DNA of 64,000 bases from Pontibacterium sp049599735 (GTDB taxonomy: Bacteria > Pseudomonadota > Gammaproteobacteria > Pseudomonadales > Balneatricaceae), in contig JBMYOX010000011.1 in assembly GCA_049599735.1 (NCBI GenBank), positions 1-64,000 of the forward strand, given 5' to 3'. The notes beneath the pieces are model-generated. The model was given only the letters and a program-made list of their open reading frames with translations. It was not told the DNA's origin and made no database searches. This document shows, one piece after another, positions 51,665 to 60,674 of the stretch. The position numbers and the translations under genes were made by a program. The stretch's first letter is position 1. Each line of letters begins with the position of its first letter.

Positions 51665-52675
51665 TTATTCGTTCATTTGTTGTGCGGCACGTTTGGCAAA
51701 ATACGTCAGAATGCCATCGGCCCCTGCCCGTTTAAACGCCAGCAATGATTCCATCATCACCGTGCGCTCATCCAGCCAGCCGTTCTGGAACGCTGCCATA
51801 TGCATCGCGTACTCCCCGCTCACCTGATACACAAACGTCGGGGCTGAAAGCTCGTCTTTAACCCGGCGCACAATATCCAGATACGGCATACCCGGTTTAA
51901 CCATTACCATATCCGCACCTTCTGCCAGATCCATCGCCACTTCGTGCAGCGCTTCATCACTGTTGGCCGGGTCCATCTGATAACCAAACTTATTGCCTTT
52001 GCCTAAATTACCGGCTGAGCCCACCGCATCGCGAAAAGGCCCGTAGTAAGCACTTGCATACTTAGCGGCATACGCCATGATGCGGGTGTTCACATAACCA
52101 TTGCTTTCCAGTTCATCACGAATAGCCGCAATACGACCATCCATCATATCGCTGGGGGCGACCACATCAGCCCCTGCCTGCGCATGGGACAACGCCTGAC
52201 GGGTCAGGGTATCCACGGTACGGTCATTTAAAACATAGCCGTTGCTGTCAATAATGCCGTCCTGACCGTGAGTCGTGAACGGGTCCAGCGCCACATCGGT
52301 AATCACACCCAGTTCAGGGCAGGCATCTTTTATCGCCTTCACTGCCCGCTGTGCCAATCCATCCGGATCATAAGCTGCCTCTGCAAATTCCGACTTTGCC
52401 GATAAAGGGGTCACCGGAAAAAGTGCAATGGCCGGTACACCCAGCGCAACCAGCTCTTTTGCTTCTTTTACCAGCAGATCAATACTCATGCGCTGAACGC
52501 CGGGCATTGATGCCACGGTCTCCACTTCGTTTTCTCCCTCAATCACAAAGACAGGATAGATCAGATCATCGGGGGTCAGCGTGTTCTCCCGCATCAGGCG
52601 GCGGGAAAAATCATCGGCGCGCATACGGCGCATACGGGTCTCAGGGTAAAAACGCTGGCTGTTATTAAAGGCCAC
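51665..52675 (-). CDS. hemB: delta-aminolevulinic acid dehydratase HemB
   Basis: 336-residue enzyme joining two 5-aminolevulinates into porphobilinogen. VIEGENEVETVASMPG, the Schiff-base Lys segments (AAKYASAYYGPFRD and MVKPGMPYLD) and VYQVSGEYAM are present. The zinc-site cysteines of many HemB are replaced (ALDPFTTHGQDG), matching the Mg-dependent type known from Pseudomonas. It lies 52 bp upstream of ppk on the same strand. Confidence 0.96.
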   Translation of the reverse strand: MAFNNSQRFYPETRMRRMRADDFSRRLMRENTLTPDDLIYPVFVIEGENEVETVASMPGVQRMSIDLLVKEAKELVALGVPAIALFPVTPLSAKSEFAEAAYDPDGLAQRAVKAIKDACPELGVITDVALDPFTTHGQDGIIDSNGYVLNDRTVDTLTRQALSHAQAGADVVAPSDMMDGRIAAIRDELESNGYVNTRIMAYAAKYASAYYGPFRDAVGSAGNLGKGNKFGYQMDPANSDEALHEVAMDLAEGADMVMVKPGMPYLDIVRRVKDELSAPTFVYQVSGEYAMHMAAFQNGWLDERTVMMESLLAFKRAGADGILTYFAKRAAQQMNE

Positions 52676-53078
52676 GGCAAACTTCCTTCTATCGCACGAG
52701 ATTGAACTCGAAAGTGATTACAACAAGATGACAACGCGGTTTTCCCTGTGTTTATGATCTGATAGTTCCCAGCAGACGGACAGAGCCCGTCTGAAGGCCA
52801 TAAACAATGAGAAAGGCGCGTGGCAATTACAGGAATCTTAACGTAATCTTTAAGATCATAGTTATGATTATTGTCACTTCGCACTAATCGGGTACAGGCA
52901 GGGATTGTCTTATGCCACACAACACGCTTATCCGCAGGCTCTACCGCCTGATGCTGGTTATAATGCGGCTTGCCCACCCGCTAAAAAGCAACGTCCGGGT
53001 CATTACACACTTCAGCAACACTCCCAGGGCCGGTCAGTTAGCACATTATATAAGCCTCAGCAGTCAGGCCTGCACATC
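52676..53078. other. intergenic region between hemB and the GGDEF/EAL gene
   Basis: About 400 bp with no convincing gene. The frame of the following GGDEF/EAL gene is open back to a TTG at 52905, but that stretch is Pro/Gln/His-rich and lacks a ribosome site, so it is treated as leader. It should hold divergent promoters for hemB and the signalling gene. Confidence 0.4.
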
Positions 53079-55226
53079 ATGAGGCAATCACTGGTCAGGC
53101 GTTACGGGGCTGTTCTGTCAGCCATGACAGCCTTTGTGGGTTGCTGTGTTTTACTGGTGAACCTCTATTATCTAGAGCGTTACTCAGTCGAATTCATTAA
53201 CACCGGACAACAACAGCTGCATACCGTTGTTGAACAGCAACTTCTGCGTGACGCAGAACGAGCTGCCAGCACCCTGACCGGAAACCTGAGCACCGCCATT
53301 TACAATAGAGATTCCAGCGCCATCCAGAAGCTGCTTGAAACCCTGCTGAACCAGGGCAACATCCATTACCTGTACCTCTATGACACAAATGGCCTGATTA
53401 TCCACGACGGTTCCGGCAACATACCGGCCCAGGGTCAGCACGTAAGGCATTATTTACCCGAAGGTGTTGCCGTCAGCTTCAAGGCCGATCAACAAAAAAT
53501 AGGGCCTTATATCCATATTACACAGCCTGTTATTGTTGGCGAGAGCACCCTGGCGGTACTCCGAATGGCGATTGCCTACGGCTCTGCCGAGCATGATATT
53601 CTCCAGTTCAGCACCGACCTGGCTGCACAAGGTTTTGATCTGCGCCGCGAAGTCATAATGACCTCCCTGACCCTGATTGCGATTTTTTTACTGGCTGCCG
53701 CCTTTGTTGTTTTTCTGCTATCACAGCACCTGCTTTCACCCATTAATCAGCTGGTGGAACGGTGCAGACGTTATGCAGCGGGTGAAAAAAACACCCTGTT
53801 TTATCTGGACCGCCAGGACGAACTGGGGCTTCTGAGTGAAGCACTGGAAGAAATGAAAGAAGCCATTGAGCGATCACAGTCTCAAGTTGAAAAACTTGCC
53901 TATCTCGACCCGCTGACCCAGCTACCCAACCGCAGAATGTTTAACGAAGAACTCGAAAGCCTGATCACCTGGGCAGGCAGACATAACCACGCGTTTGCGC
54001 TGTTTTTTATCGACCTGGACCACTTTAAGCAAGTTAATGATATTGCCGGTCACGATATTGGTGACAAACTGCTCAGGCAAACCGCGGCCCGGCTGGAAAA
54101 ACTGTTGGCTACACTCGCTGAAAGGCTGGACTTCCCCGTACCGGAGCGATTATTACTTTCCCGCCTGGGGGGTGATGAGTTTGTGATGATCTTGCCCGCC
54201 TACCCTCATATCAGTGATGTCGAGGACATTGCCCGGCAAGCCGCTCAGGTTCTGGATGCTGCCTTTATTATAGACGGGCATCGTTTTACCTTGTCTGCCA
54301 GCATCGGTATTACCCTGTTCCCTCAATACGGTAACAACCTGACCGAACTGATGAAACAGGCGGATACTGCGATGTACGCTGCCAAGCAATCGGACCATAA
54401 ACGTTACCGTTTTTATGTACCGGAAATGAATACCGCGCTGGTCAGCAACCTGCTGATAGAACAAGGTATCCGGGAAGCAATGGAAGATAAAACACTCTTT
54501 CTGGACTATCAGCCCATTTGTTGCCTGAAATCAGGGAATATTATCGGTGCCGAAGCCCTGTTACGCTGGAAACATCCAACACAAGGGCTGATTTCCCCTG
54601 CGAGTTTTATCCCTGTTATCGAAAAAACGAATATCATCTTACCGCTGACATTATGGCTGCTCAAACAGGCCTGCCAGGATCTGGAACGGCACATACTACC
54701 GCGCCGCAGCCGGTTTAAACTCTCGGTCAATATATCAGGTGCCGTGATGCAGAACCCGTCTGTCCGATGTGAACTTCGCCGGATTATCAGTCAGTTTGCC
54801 CTGCCCGCCAAAGCCCTGCATCTGGAAATCACCGAAACAACAATGATGGAGGAACTTCAGCACTGCTCAGAAACCCTGAAAGAGTGGAAAGAAACAGGGG
54901 CCGCCATCTGGGTGGATGATTTTGGTACGGGCTACTCGTCACTCAGCTACCTTCACAGACTGCCCATTGACGGCCTGAAAATAGACCAAAGTTTTGTTAA
55001 AGACATCCATCCCGAACAACCCTCTCAGGTGATAGAAACCATCCTTGCTCTTGCCGCCTCACTTAACCTGGAAGTTGTATCCGAAGGCATTGAAAATGAA
55101 TTACAACAGGAACGGCTGACCACACTGGGCAGCCATTACGGGCAGGGGTTTCTGCTCGCCCATCCTGCACCCGTAGAAAATCTGATCCATCAGCTCGACC
55201 GGGAACCGGAAAAAAACACTCAGTAA
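53079..55226 (+). CDS. membrane GGDEF/EAL c-di-GMP enzyme with HAMP domain
   Basis: 715-residue inner-membrane protein. Helix 1 (about 12-32), a periplasmic sensory region (33-190, with YDTNGLIIHDGSG typical of a Cache/LapD-like fold), helix 2 (191-214), HAMP (215-268), GGDEF domain (about 275-440) with intact RLGGDEF, and EAL domain (about 455-705) with GAEALLRW, ITETTMM, DDFGTGYSS and EGIENE. Both active sites look intact, so it could make or break c-di-GMP. The final QGFLLAHPA matches active EAL proteins. The ATG at 53079 starts the first helix; the ribosome site is weak. Confidence 0.9.
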   Translation: MRQSLVRRYGAVLSAMTAFVGCCVLLVNLYYLERYSVEFINTGQQQLHTVVEQQLLRDAERAASTLTGNLSTAIYNRDSSAIQKLLETLLNQGNIHYLYLYDTNGLIIHDGSGNIPAQGQHVRHYLPEGVAVSFKADQQKIGPYIHITQPVIVGESTLAVLRMAIAYGSAEHDILQFSTDLAAQGFDLRREVIMTSLTLIAIFLLAAAFVVFLLSQHLLSPINQLVERCRRYAAGEKNTLFYLDRQDELGLLSEALEEMKEAIERSQSQVEKLAYLDPLTQLPNRRMFNEELESLITWAGRHNHAFALFFIDLDHFKQVNDIAGHDIGDKLLRQTAARLEKLLATLAERLDFPVPERLLLSRLGGDEFVMILPAYPHISDVEDIARQAAQVLDAAFIIDGHRFTLSASIGITLFPQYGNNLTELMKQADTAMYAAKQSDHKRYRFYVPEMNTALVSNLLIEQGIREAMEDKTLFLDYQPICCLKSGNIIGAEALLRWKHPTQGLISPASFIPVIEKTNIILPLTLWLLKQACQDLERHILPRRSRFKLSVNISGAVMQNPSVRCELRRIISQFALPAKALHLEITETTMMEELQHCSETLKEWKETGAAIWVDDFGTGYSSLSYLHRLPIDGLKIDQSFVKDIHPEQPSQVIETILALAASLNLEVVSEGIENELQQERLTTLGSHYGQGFLLAHPAPVENLIHQLDREPEKNTQ

Positions 55227-55381
55227 ATGGCTGCCAGCCATACCCGGAGCAGAGAAAACACAACCAACAACTTCATGACGCATTTTCATGTTTTGTTTGA
55301 AATTAAACTTAGAATGGATATTTTTTATTCAGAGTCATCCGCAAAAAAGCTGTTTAAGACCCTGTCTTATAAAAAACCCGG

Positions 55382-55403
55382 TGCCTCTGTTCAGCCAGAG
55401 GCA
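55382..55403. terminator. hairpin in the gap before the hybrid kinase operon
   Basis: TGCCTCTG (55382-55389) pairs with CAGAGGCA (55396-55403) around a 6-base loop. A T-run exists only on the minus strand (complement of AAAAAACCCGG before it), where no gene is read, so its role is unclear. The remainder of 55227-55486 shows no gene. Confidence 0.35.
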
Positions 55404-55486
55404 TAAACTGCTATTCTGTTTTAAGGCACAACAGGGACAAGTTCTGGCCGTATTGATCTCAAAGTAACTGAAATTGAGGGTAAACG

Positions 55487-58372
55487 ATGTCAGAACGACG
55501 CAATTTAATCTCACTGTTTGTGTTAATTGGCGGAGCTATACTGACACTGCTGACCTGGATGATGGTCATTGAATCTGAACACCGACAGGCCAAGGTTGAT
55601 TTTGAAAACAAAACCAGTCCGATAATGATCGCCATTGAGCGCCGTGTTGCCGCGAACATCGAGGTTGTGCGTTCCATCTCCAGTTTTTATCGGGGTTCTG
55701 CGCAAGTAAGCCGCAGCGACTTTAAAGCCTTTACCTGGAATGCACTGTCCTATTATCCAGGTATTGCCGCTCTGGAATGGCTTCCCCGTGTACCCGCTGC
55801 CGAACGGAAAGCCTATGAAAAAGCGGCCATAGCCGACGGGCTGGAAAATTTCCAAATACTGGATCTTTCCGATAAAGGACTGGTACCTGCAGCCCGCAGA
55901 GCCGAATACTACCCCGTTTATTACGCAGAGCCCTTAGCCTCGAATCAAAAAGCACTGGGATTTGACCTGGCTTCAAACCCGGAACGCCTGGCGGCACTGG
56001 AGCAGGCTCGTGACACAAACCGCGCAGTAGCAACCCCTCGCATAAATTTGGTGCAGGGAACGGATAAACAAGCCGCTTTTTTGCTCTTTGTACCTGTTTA
56101 TGAAAATGGTCATACAGCTGCCACCAAGCCGGAACGTCAAAAGGCCCTCAAAGGCTTCGCGCTTGGTGTTTTTACTCTTCGAGGCCTGATAGAAACGGCC
56201 CTCAGTCAGGAAGGCCTGACCATGAAAGGGATTAACCTTGATCTCTTTGATCTGGATGCGCCGGACTCTCAACAACTGCTATACAGCTCCCACGAATATG
56301 GTCACACTCAGCAGGCAGCAGAGACACAAAAAGCATTTAATCTTGCACATAATTTCCAGGTGGGTGGGCGAAACTGGTTGCTGGTAACCCATCCTAAGAA
56401 CCTGAGTACTGGTATTTATCAGAAGTTATCATCCTGGATAGTACTGTTATTGGGCGGCGCGCTGACTATTTTACTGTCGCTCTATTTGCGAAACCTGGCA
56501 GACAAAGCCAGCCTTGTTGAGCGCCAGGCGAAACGGCAGGCCGATCAACTCAGGCACAGTGAAGCCTTTAATACCGCCATTCTTGATACCGTGGTTGATG
56601 GAATCCTCACCATCAACCCTCAGGGCATTGTTCAATCCTGCAATCCTGCTACCGCACGTATGTTCGGTTTCAGTCACGAAGAAGTCATCGGCCAAAATAT
56701 CAAAATGCTTATGCCCAACCGATATGCCAAGGCTCATGATGGTTATCTGCACCATTATATGACGACCGGTGAGGCACGGGTTATTGGTATTGGTCGTGAA
56801 GTTGAAGGACAGCGCAAAAATGGCGAGATTTTCCCGCTGGAGCTGGCCGTCAGCAAAATGGAAGTGGATGGCCAGGTCTTCTTTGCCGGCGTTGTGCGAG
56901 ATGCTACCGAGCGAACCAAAGTTGACAAAATGAAGGCGGAGTTTATTTCAACCGTCAGCCACGAACTAAGAACACCACTCACCTCTATTCGCGGCGCCAT
57001 GGGTCTGGTTTCCGGCGGTGCAGCAGGTGAACTACCACCGCAGGCTAAAAAACTGGTGGATATTGCTGCCAGTAACAGCGAACGCCTGGTCCGCCTGATT
57101 AACGATATTCTGGATATTGAAAAAATTGAGTCGGGCAAAATGCTGTTTGAATTGTCCCGTAAACCTCTGGTTGCTCTGGTAGAGCAAGCCATCGAAGAGA
57201 ACAAAGCCTATGCGGAACAGCATCAGTCGCGCTTTATTCTCAGCGCAGAAGCTCATCCTTTAATCGTTAATATAGATACGGACCGCATGCGTCAGGTACT
57301 GGATAATTTACTATCCAATGCAGCTAAATACGGTGCTGAAAAAGATGATATTGAAATTTCAGTACACCTGATAGGACAGCTGGTTGAAGTACGGGTTACC
57401 GATCATGGGCAGGGAATTCCTGAAGATTTTCGGGATCAGATCTTTAATAAGTTTGCCCAGGCAGACTCCTCAGATACACGTCAAAAAGGTGGCACCGGGC
57501 TGGGCTTGAACATCGCTAAAGCCATAGTAGAACACCATCAGGGCAGGCTCTGGTTTGAGACGGAGGAAGGTGTGGGCACCAGCTTTATCTTCCAGCTGCC
57601 GGTGGTTGAGCAGCCAGCTCCTCCAATCACTGACGCAGACAGTCGGGTGCTGATTTGTGAAGACAATGAAGATATAGGCATGCTGTTAAAAATGATGCTT
57701 GAAAAAGAGCAAATAAAAGCCGACTTAGCCCCTTCTGCTGAAGAAGCACTGACCATGCTCGATCAGCATGAATATCAACTGCTGACGCTGGACTTAAAAT
57801 TGTCCGGCCGCGATGGCATCAGTCTGCTGCACGAACTGCGCGCCAGCGATAAACACGCTCAATTGCCTGTGGTAGTGGTCTCCGGCAGTGATCGCTCCGA
57901 CACCGTGAACGCACTACAAATTGCAGACTGGATCTGTAAACCCATCGATGAAAAACGCTTGCTGAAAGCTGTTGAACAAGCCGTAAAAAAAGTACCCGAT
58001 AGAGGCCTTGCTCGAATTCTTCATGTGGAAGATGACCGGGATGTCGCTACAGTAACCGGCGCCATGTTACATGAGTTTTCTGAAGTTGAACTGGCTACAG
58101 AGCTGTCAGATGCCCGCCTGAAACTGCAACACAATACATACGATCTGGTTATTCTGGATGTAGGACTACCGGACGGCTCCGGCCTGGATTTACTGCCGCA
58201 ACTCACTGAACAGACGCCTTCAACACCCGTGATTGTGTTTAGCGCCCAGGAAATCAGCGTAGAATCTGCCCACCAGGTGGCGGGTGTTCTGGTCAAATCC
58301 CGTGCAGGTAATACCGCTATGGTCGAGATGGTAAAACGCTTGTTAAACAGGCCTGAAGGAGAAGATGCATGA
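55487..58372 (+). CDS. hybrid sensor histidine kinase CHASE-PAS-HisKA-HATPase-REC-REC
   Basis: 961-residue inner-membrane kinase. Helix 1 (about 9-27), periplasmic CHASE domain (about 60-290, WNALSYYPGIAALEWLPRV), helix 2 (about 310-330), and PAS domain (about 355-475, DGILTINPQGIVQSCNPAT). HisKA has the H-box STVSHELRTPLTSIRG. HATPase has the N-box DNLLSNAAKYG and G-boxes DHGQGIPE and GGTGLGLNIAKAI. REC1 (about 720-835, TLDLKLSG) and REC2 (about 845-955, ILDVGLPDG) both keep the phospho-acceptor Asp. Its last codons overlap the next gene by ATGA. The signal is unknown. It probably passes phosphate through its receivers to the HPt protein two genes on. Confidence 0.93.
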   Translation: MSERRNLISLFVLIGGAILTLLTWMMVIESEHRQAKVDFENKTSPIMIAIERRVAANIEVVRSISSFYRGSAQVSRSDFKAFTWNALSYYPGIAALEWLPRVPAAERKAYEKAAIADGLENFQILDLSDKGLVPAARRAEYYPVYYAEPLASNQKALGFDLASNPERLAALEQARDTNRAVATPRINLVQGTDKQAAFLLFVPVYENGHTAATKPERQKALKGFALGVFTLRGLIETALSQEGLTMKGINLDLFDLDAPDSQQLLYSSHEYGHTQQAAETQKAFNLAHNFQVGGRNWLLVTHPKNLSTGIYQKLSSWIVLLLGGALTILLSLYLRNLADKASLVERQAKRQADQLRHSEAFNTAILDTVVDGILTINPQGIVQSCNPATARMFGFSHEEVIGQNIKMLMPNRYAKAHDGYLHHYMTTGEARVIGIGREVEGQRKNGEIFPLELAVSKMEVDGQVFFAGVVRDATERTKVDKMKAEFISTVSHELRTPLTSIRGAMGLVSGGAAGELPPQAKKLVDIAASNSERLVRLINDILDIEKIESGKMLFELSRKPLVALVEQAIEENKAYAEQHQSRFILSAEAHPLIVNIDTDRMRQVLDNLLSNAAKYGAEKDDIEISVHLIGQLVEVRVTDHGQGIPEDFRDQIFNKFAQADSSDTRQKGGTGLGLNIAKAIVEHHQGRLWFETEEGVGTSFIFQLPVVEQPAPPITDADSRVLICEDNEDIGMLLKMMLEKEQIKADLAPSAEEALTMLDQHEYQLLTLDLKLSGRDGISLLHELRASDKHAQLPVVVVSGSDRSDTVNALQIADWICKPIDEKRLLKAVEQAVKKVPDRGLARILHVEDDRDVATVTGAMLHEFSEVELATELSDARLKLQHNTYDLVILDVGLPDGSGLDLLPQLTEQTPSTPVIVFSAQEISVESAHQVAGVLVKSRAGNTAMVEMVKRLLNRPEGEDA

Positions 58373-58758
58373 GCAAGGCACTGAATAAAATTTTGCTGGT
58401 AGATGATGAAGCCGATATCCGTGAAGTGGCTACAATGGCACTGGAGTTAACCGGCGGTTTTGAAATTATTACCTGTGAGAACGGACAGCAGGCCCTGGAT
58501 CGTGTCGCAGATATTAATCCGGATCTTATTTTGCTGGACGTTATGATGCCCCTGCTGGATGGCCCTTCGACACTCAAACAGTTGACTGAAAAACAGCTGG
58601 TCGACCATATTCCGGTGGTCTTTATGACCGCTAAAGTTCAGCCTAGAGAGGTGACTGAATACCGGGCATTAGGCGCCGCTGATGTGATTGCCAAACCCTT
58701 TGACCCGATGCAACTGGCCGATCAGATCAAGCAGATATGGGAGGTACATCAGCCGTGA
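58369..58758 (+). CDS. CheY-like single-domain response regulator
   Basis: 129-residue stand-alone receiver. LLVDDEAD gives the acidic pocket (about 10-17), LILLDVMMPLLDG the phospho-acceptor Asp (about 57), VVFMTAK the Thr, and IAKPFDP the Lys. No output domain, so it works by protein contact or as a phosphate shuttle. It overlaps the kinase (ATGA) and the next gene (GTGA). Confidence 0.94.
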   Translation: MSKALNKILLVDDEADIREVATMALELTGGFEIITCENGQQALDRVADINPDLILLDVMMPLLDGPSTLKQLTEKQLVDHIPVVFMTAKVQPREVTEYRALGAADVIAKPFDPMQLADQIKQIWEVHQP

Positions 58759-60383
58759 GTGGTGAACTTCAGCACAGACTGCGACAGCTACGGCATAATT
58801 TTGCCAAACAGTTGCCCGACAGGCTCAAAGAATTTGATGAACTCTGGGCCGGGCTGGACGCAGGACTGTCTGATAACAGCCTTAACGCGCTTATCCAGCT
58901 TTGTCATAAACTGGCAGGTAGCAGTGGCACCTTTGGGTTTATGGGGCTCAGCGAGCAGGCCCGGCTACTGGAAACCCAGCTGGAACAACTGAAAGAAGGA
59001 CAGGCTCCAACACCGGAGCAATCTGCCAGACTGCAGAACACCTTTAAACACCTGCATAATGCGGCGCATTCTGACGGTGCCGCAATTCACGTACCCGCTC
59101 AACAGGCCGATCGCTTAAAACCACTGGCGTTAAGACCTGTCTACATTGTGGATGATGACCTTCAGCAGTGTGAGTTTATCGCTTCAGGCCTGAGCAACCA
59201 TGGTTATACCGTCAAGATCTGTGAGGATCTGACCGGCCTGGAAGCTATGATTGCCGGGCAGCAACCCGGGGCGATTATTATGGATCTGTCTTTCCCCCAG
59301 GGGCCTATGGCCGGCAGCGACTTGATCGCCCGTATCAAAAGCAAACAGCTGCTGCAGATTCCCGTTATATTTGTTTCCAGCCATAACAGCATGAGTTCAC
59401 GCCTGCAAGCCGTGAGGGCCGGGGGAGACGCTTATTTCGCCAAGCCTCTGAAGCCTGCGGAGTTACTCGAAAGCCTGGATTATCTGGTTGCAAAAAGTCA
59501 CTCTGAACCTTACAAAATTCTGATTGTTGATGATGATGTCGAACTGGCTGAGTTTCACGCCACTATCTTAAAAGCAGCAGGACTGGATGTGGCCGTATTA
59601 GGTAAGCCGCTGGAAGTACTGGAAGCAATTTCGACGTTCAAACCCGAATTATTGCTACTCGATCTGCATATGCCGGAATGTACCGGGATTGAACTGGCAA
59701 ACCTGCTGCGTCAGCACAAAGCCTATATCAACCTGCCCATTGTTTTTTTATCCGCAGAAGAAGATGCCCGCAAACATTTAGAAGCCCGCCTGGTTGGTGC
59801 GGATGACTTCCTGATTAAGCCGGTTGATGAAGAGTTTCTGATTGCCGCCGTTGTAAACCGGGTACACCGGGCCCGTTCAGCTGAACAACTCATCACCCGT
59901 GACAGTATGACCGCACTACTGAATCACGAAACCTTGCTCACAGAGATGGAAAGACAAATTCTGCTTGCTCAGCGGGAAAACACCGAACTAAGCTTTTGTA
60001 TGTTTGATATCGACCATTTTAAGGATGTTAATGATAATTATGGCCATATGATCGGCGATACTGTCATTAAAAGCTTTGCTGATCTGTTAAAAGGGCGTTT
60101 GCGCCGTACTGACCATATTGGCCGTTATGGTGGCGAAGAATTTGCCGTGCTGATGCCGGATACTTCATTAAAGCAGGCGGAAGAAGTCGCCCTGCTTATC
60201 TGCCGACAATTTTCAAAATTTGAGCATTATTGTGGTGAAGCAACGTTCAAAGTAACGGTAAGCGGAGGTATTGCGCAACTCTCAGATTACAACGGCAAAA
60301 TTGCCTTGCTGGAAGCCGCAGATCATGCACTTTATGCCGCTAAAAAAGGCGGCAGAAATCAGATTATACTCAACCAGCCCTGA
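58755..60383 (+). CDS. HPt-REC-REC-GGDEF diguanylate cyclase
   Basis: 542-residue cytoplasmic protein. The N-terminal HPt domain (about 1-110) has the phosphorylatable His in LCHKLAGSSGTFGF (about 48-61). REC1 (about 127-245) has VDDD and MDLSFPQ, REC2 (about 250-370) has VDDD and LLDLHMPE. A GGDEF domain (about 380-540) has the active-site RYGGEEF intact. The start is GTG at 58755, overlapping the preceding stop (GTGA) with GGGAGG upstream. It very probably receives phosphate from the hybrid kinase in the same operon and turns it into c-di-GMP output. Confidence 0.93.
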   Translation: MSGELQHRLRQLRHNFAKQLPDRLKEFDELWAGLDAGLSDNSLNALIQLCHKLAGSSGTFGFMGLSEQARLLETQLEQLKEGQAPTPEQSARLQNTFKHLHNAAHSDGAAIHVPAQQADRLKPLALRPVYIVDDDLQQCEFIASGLSNHGYTVKICEDLTGLEAMIAGQQPGAIIMDLSFPQGPMAGSDLIARIKSKQLLQIPVIFVSSHNSMSSRLQAVRAGGDAYFAKPLKPAELLESLDYLVAKSHSEPYKILIVDDDVELAEFHATILKAAGLDVAVLGKPLEVLEAISTFKPELLLLDLHMPECTGIELANLLRQHKAYINLPIVFLSAEEDARKHLEARLVGADDFLIKPVDEEFLIAAVVNRVHRARSAEQLITRDSMTALLNHETLLTEMERQILLAQRENTELSFCMFDIDHFKDVNDNYGHMIGDTVIKSFADLLKGRLRRTDHIGRYGGEEFAVLMPDTSLKQAEEVALLICRQFSKFEHYCGEATFKVTVSGGIAQLSDYNGKIALLEAADHALYAAKKGGRNQIILNQP

Positions 60384-60674
60384 CCTTGTTTCTTACCGGC
60401 TGCGTTACCAGATTTCTACCTCAGATTTTCAGGCTGTCAACTGGGATTCATACAGACAACCAGACAAACCAGCCGTCCAGATAAAGGGTTATGGCGTACT
60501 TCAAACACGATGATGAAATATTATTTCCCTTCAATCATCAAAATGACCTATTTACGACTAATCTAAAGATAGGGATGATTGTTGTAATTTGATTCATTAA
60601 GTAACAAAACTTAGACGTTGGATCAGCACAAAAGTATTCTATTTTTTATGCTCAGGGATGGCTTGATATGAAGT

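Noticed and set aside
52905..53078. N-terminal extension of the GGDEF/EAL protein starting at TTG 52905
   Set aside because: Composition is unlike a signal or cytoplasmic domain, there is no ribosome site, and the membrane helix begins just after ATG 53079.
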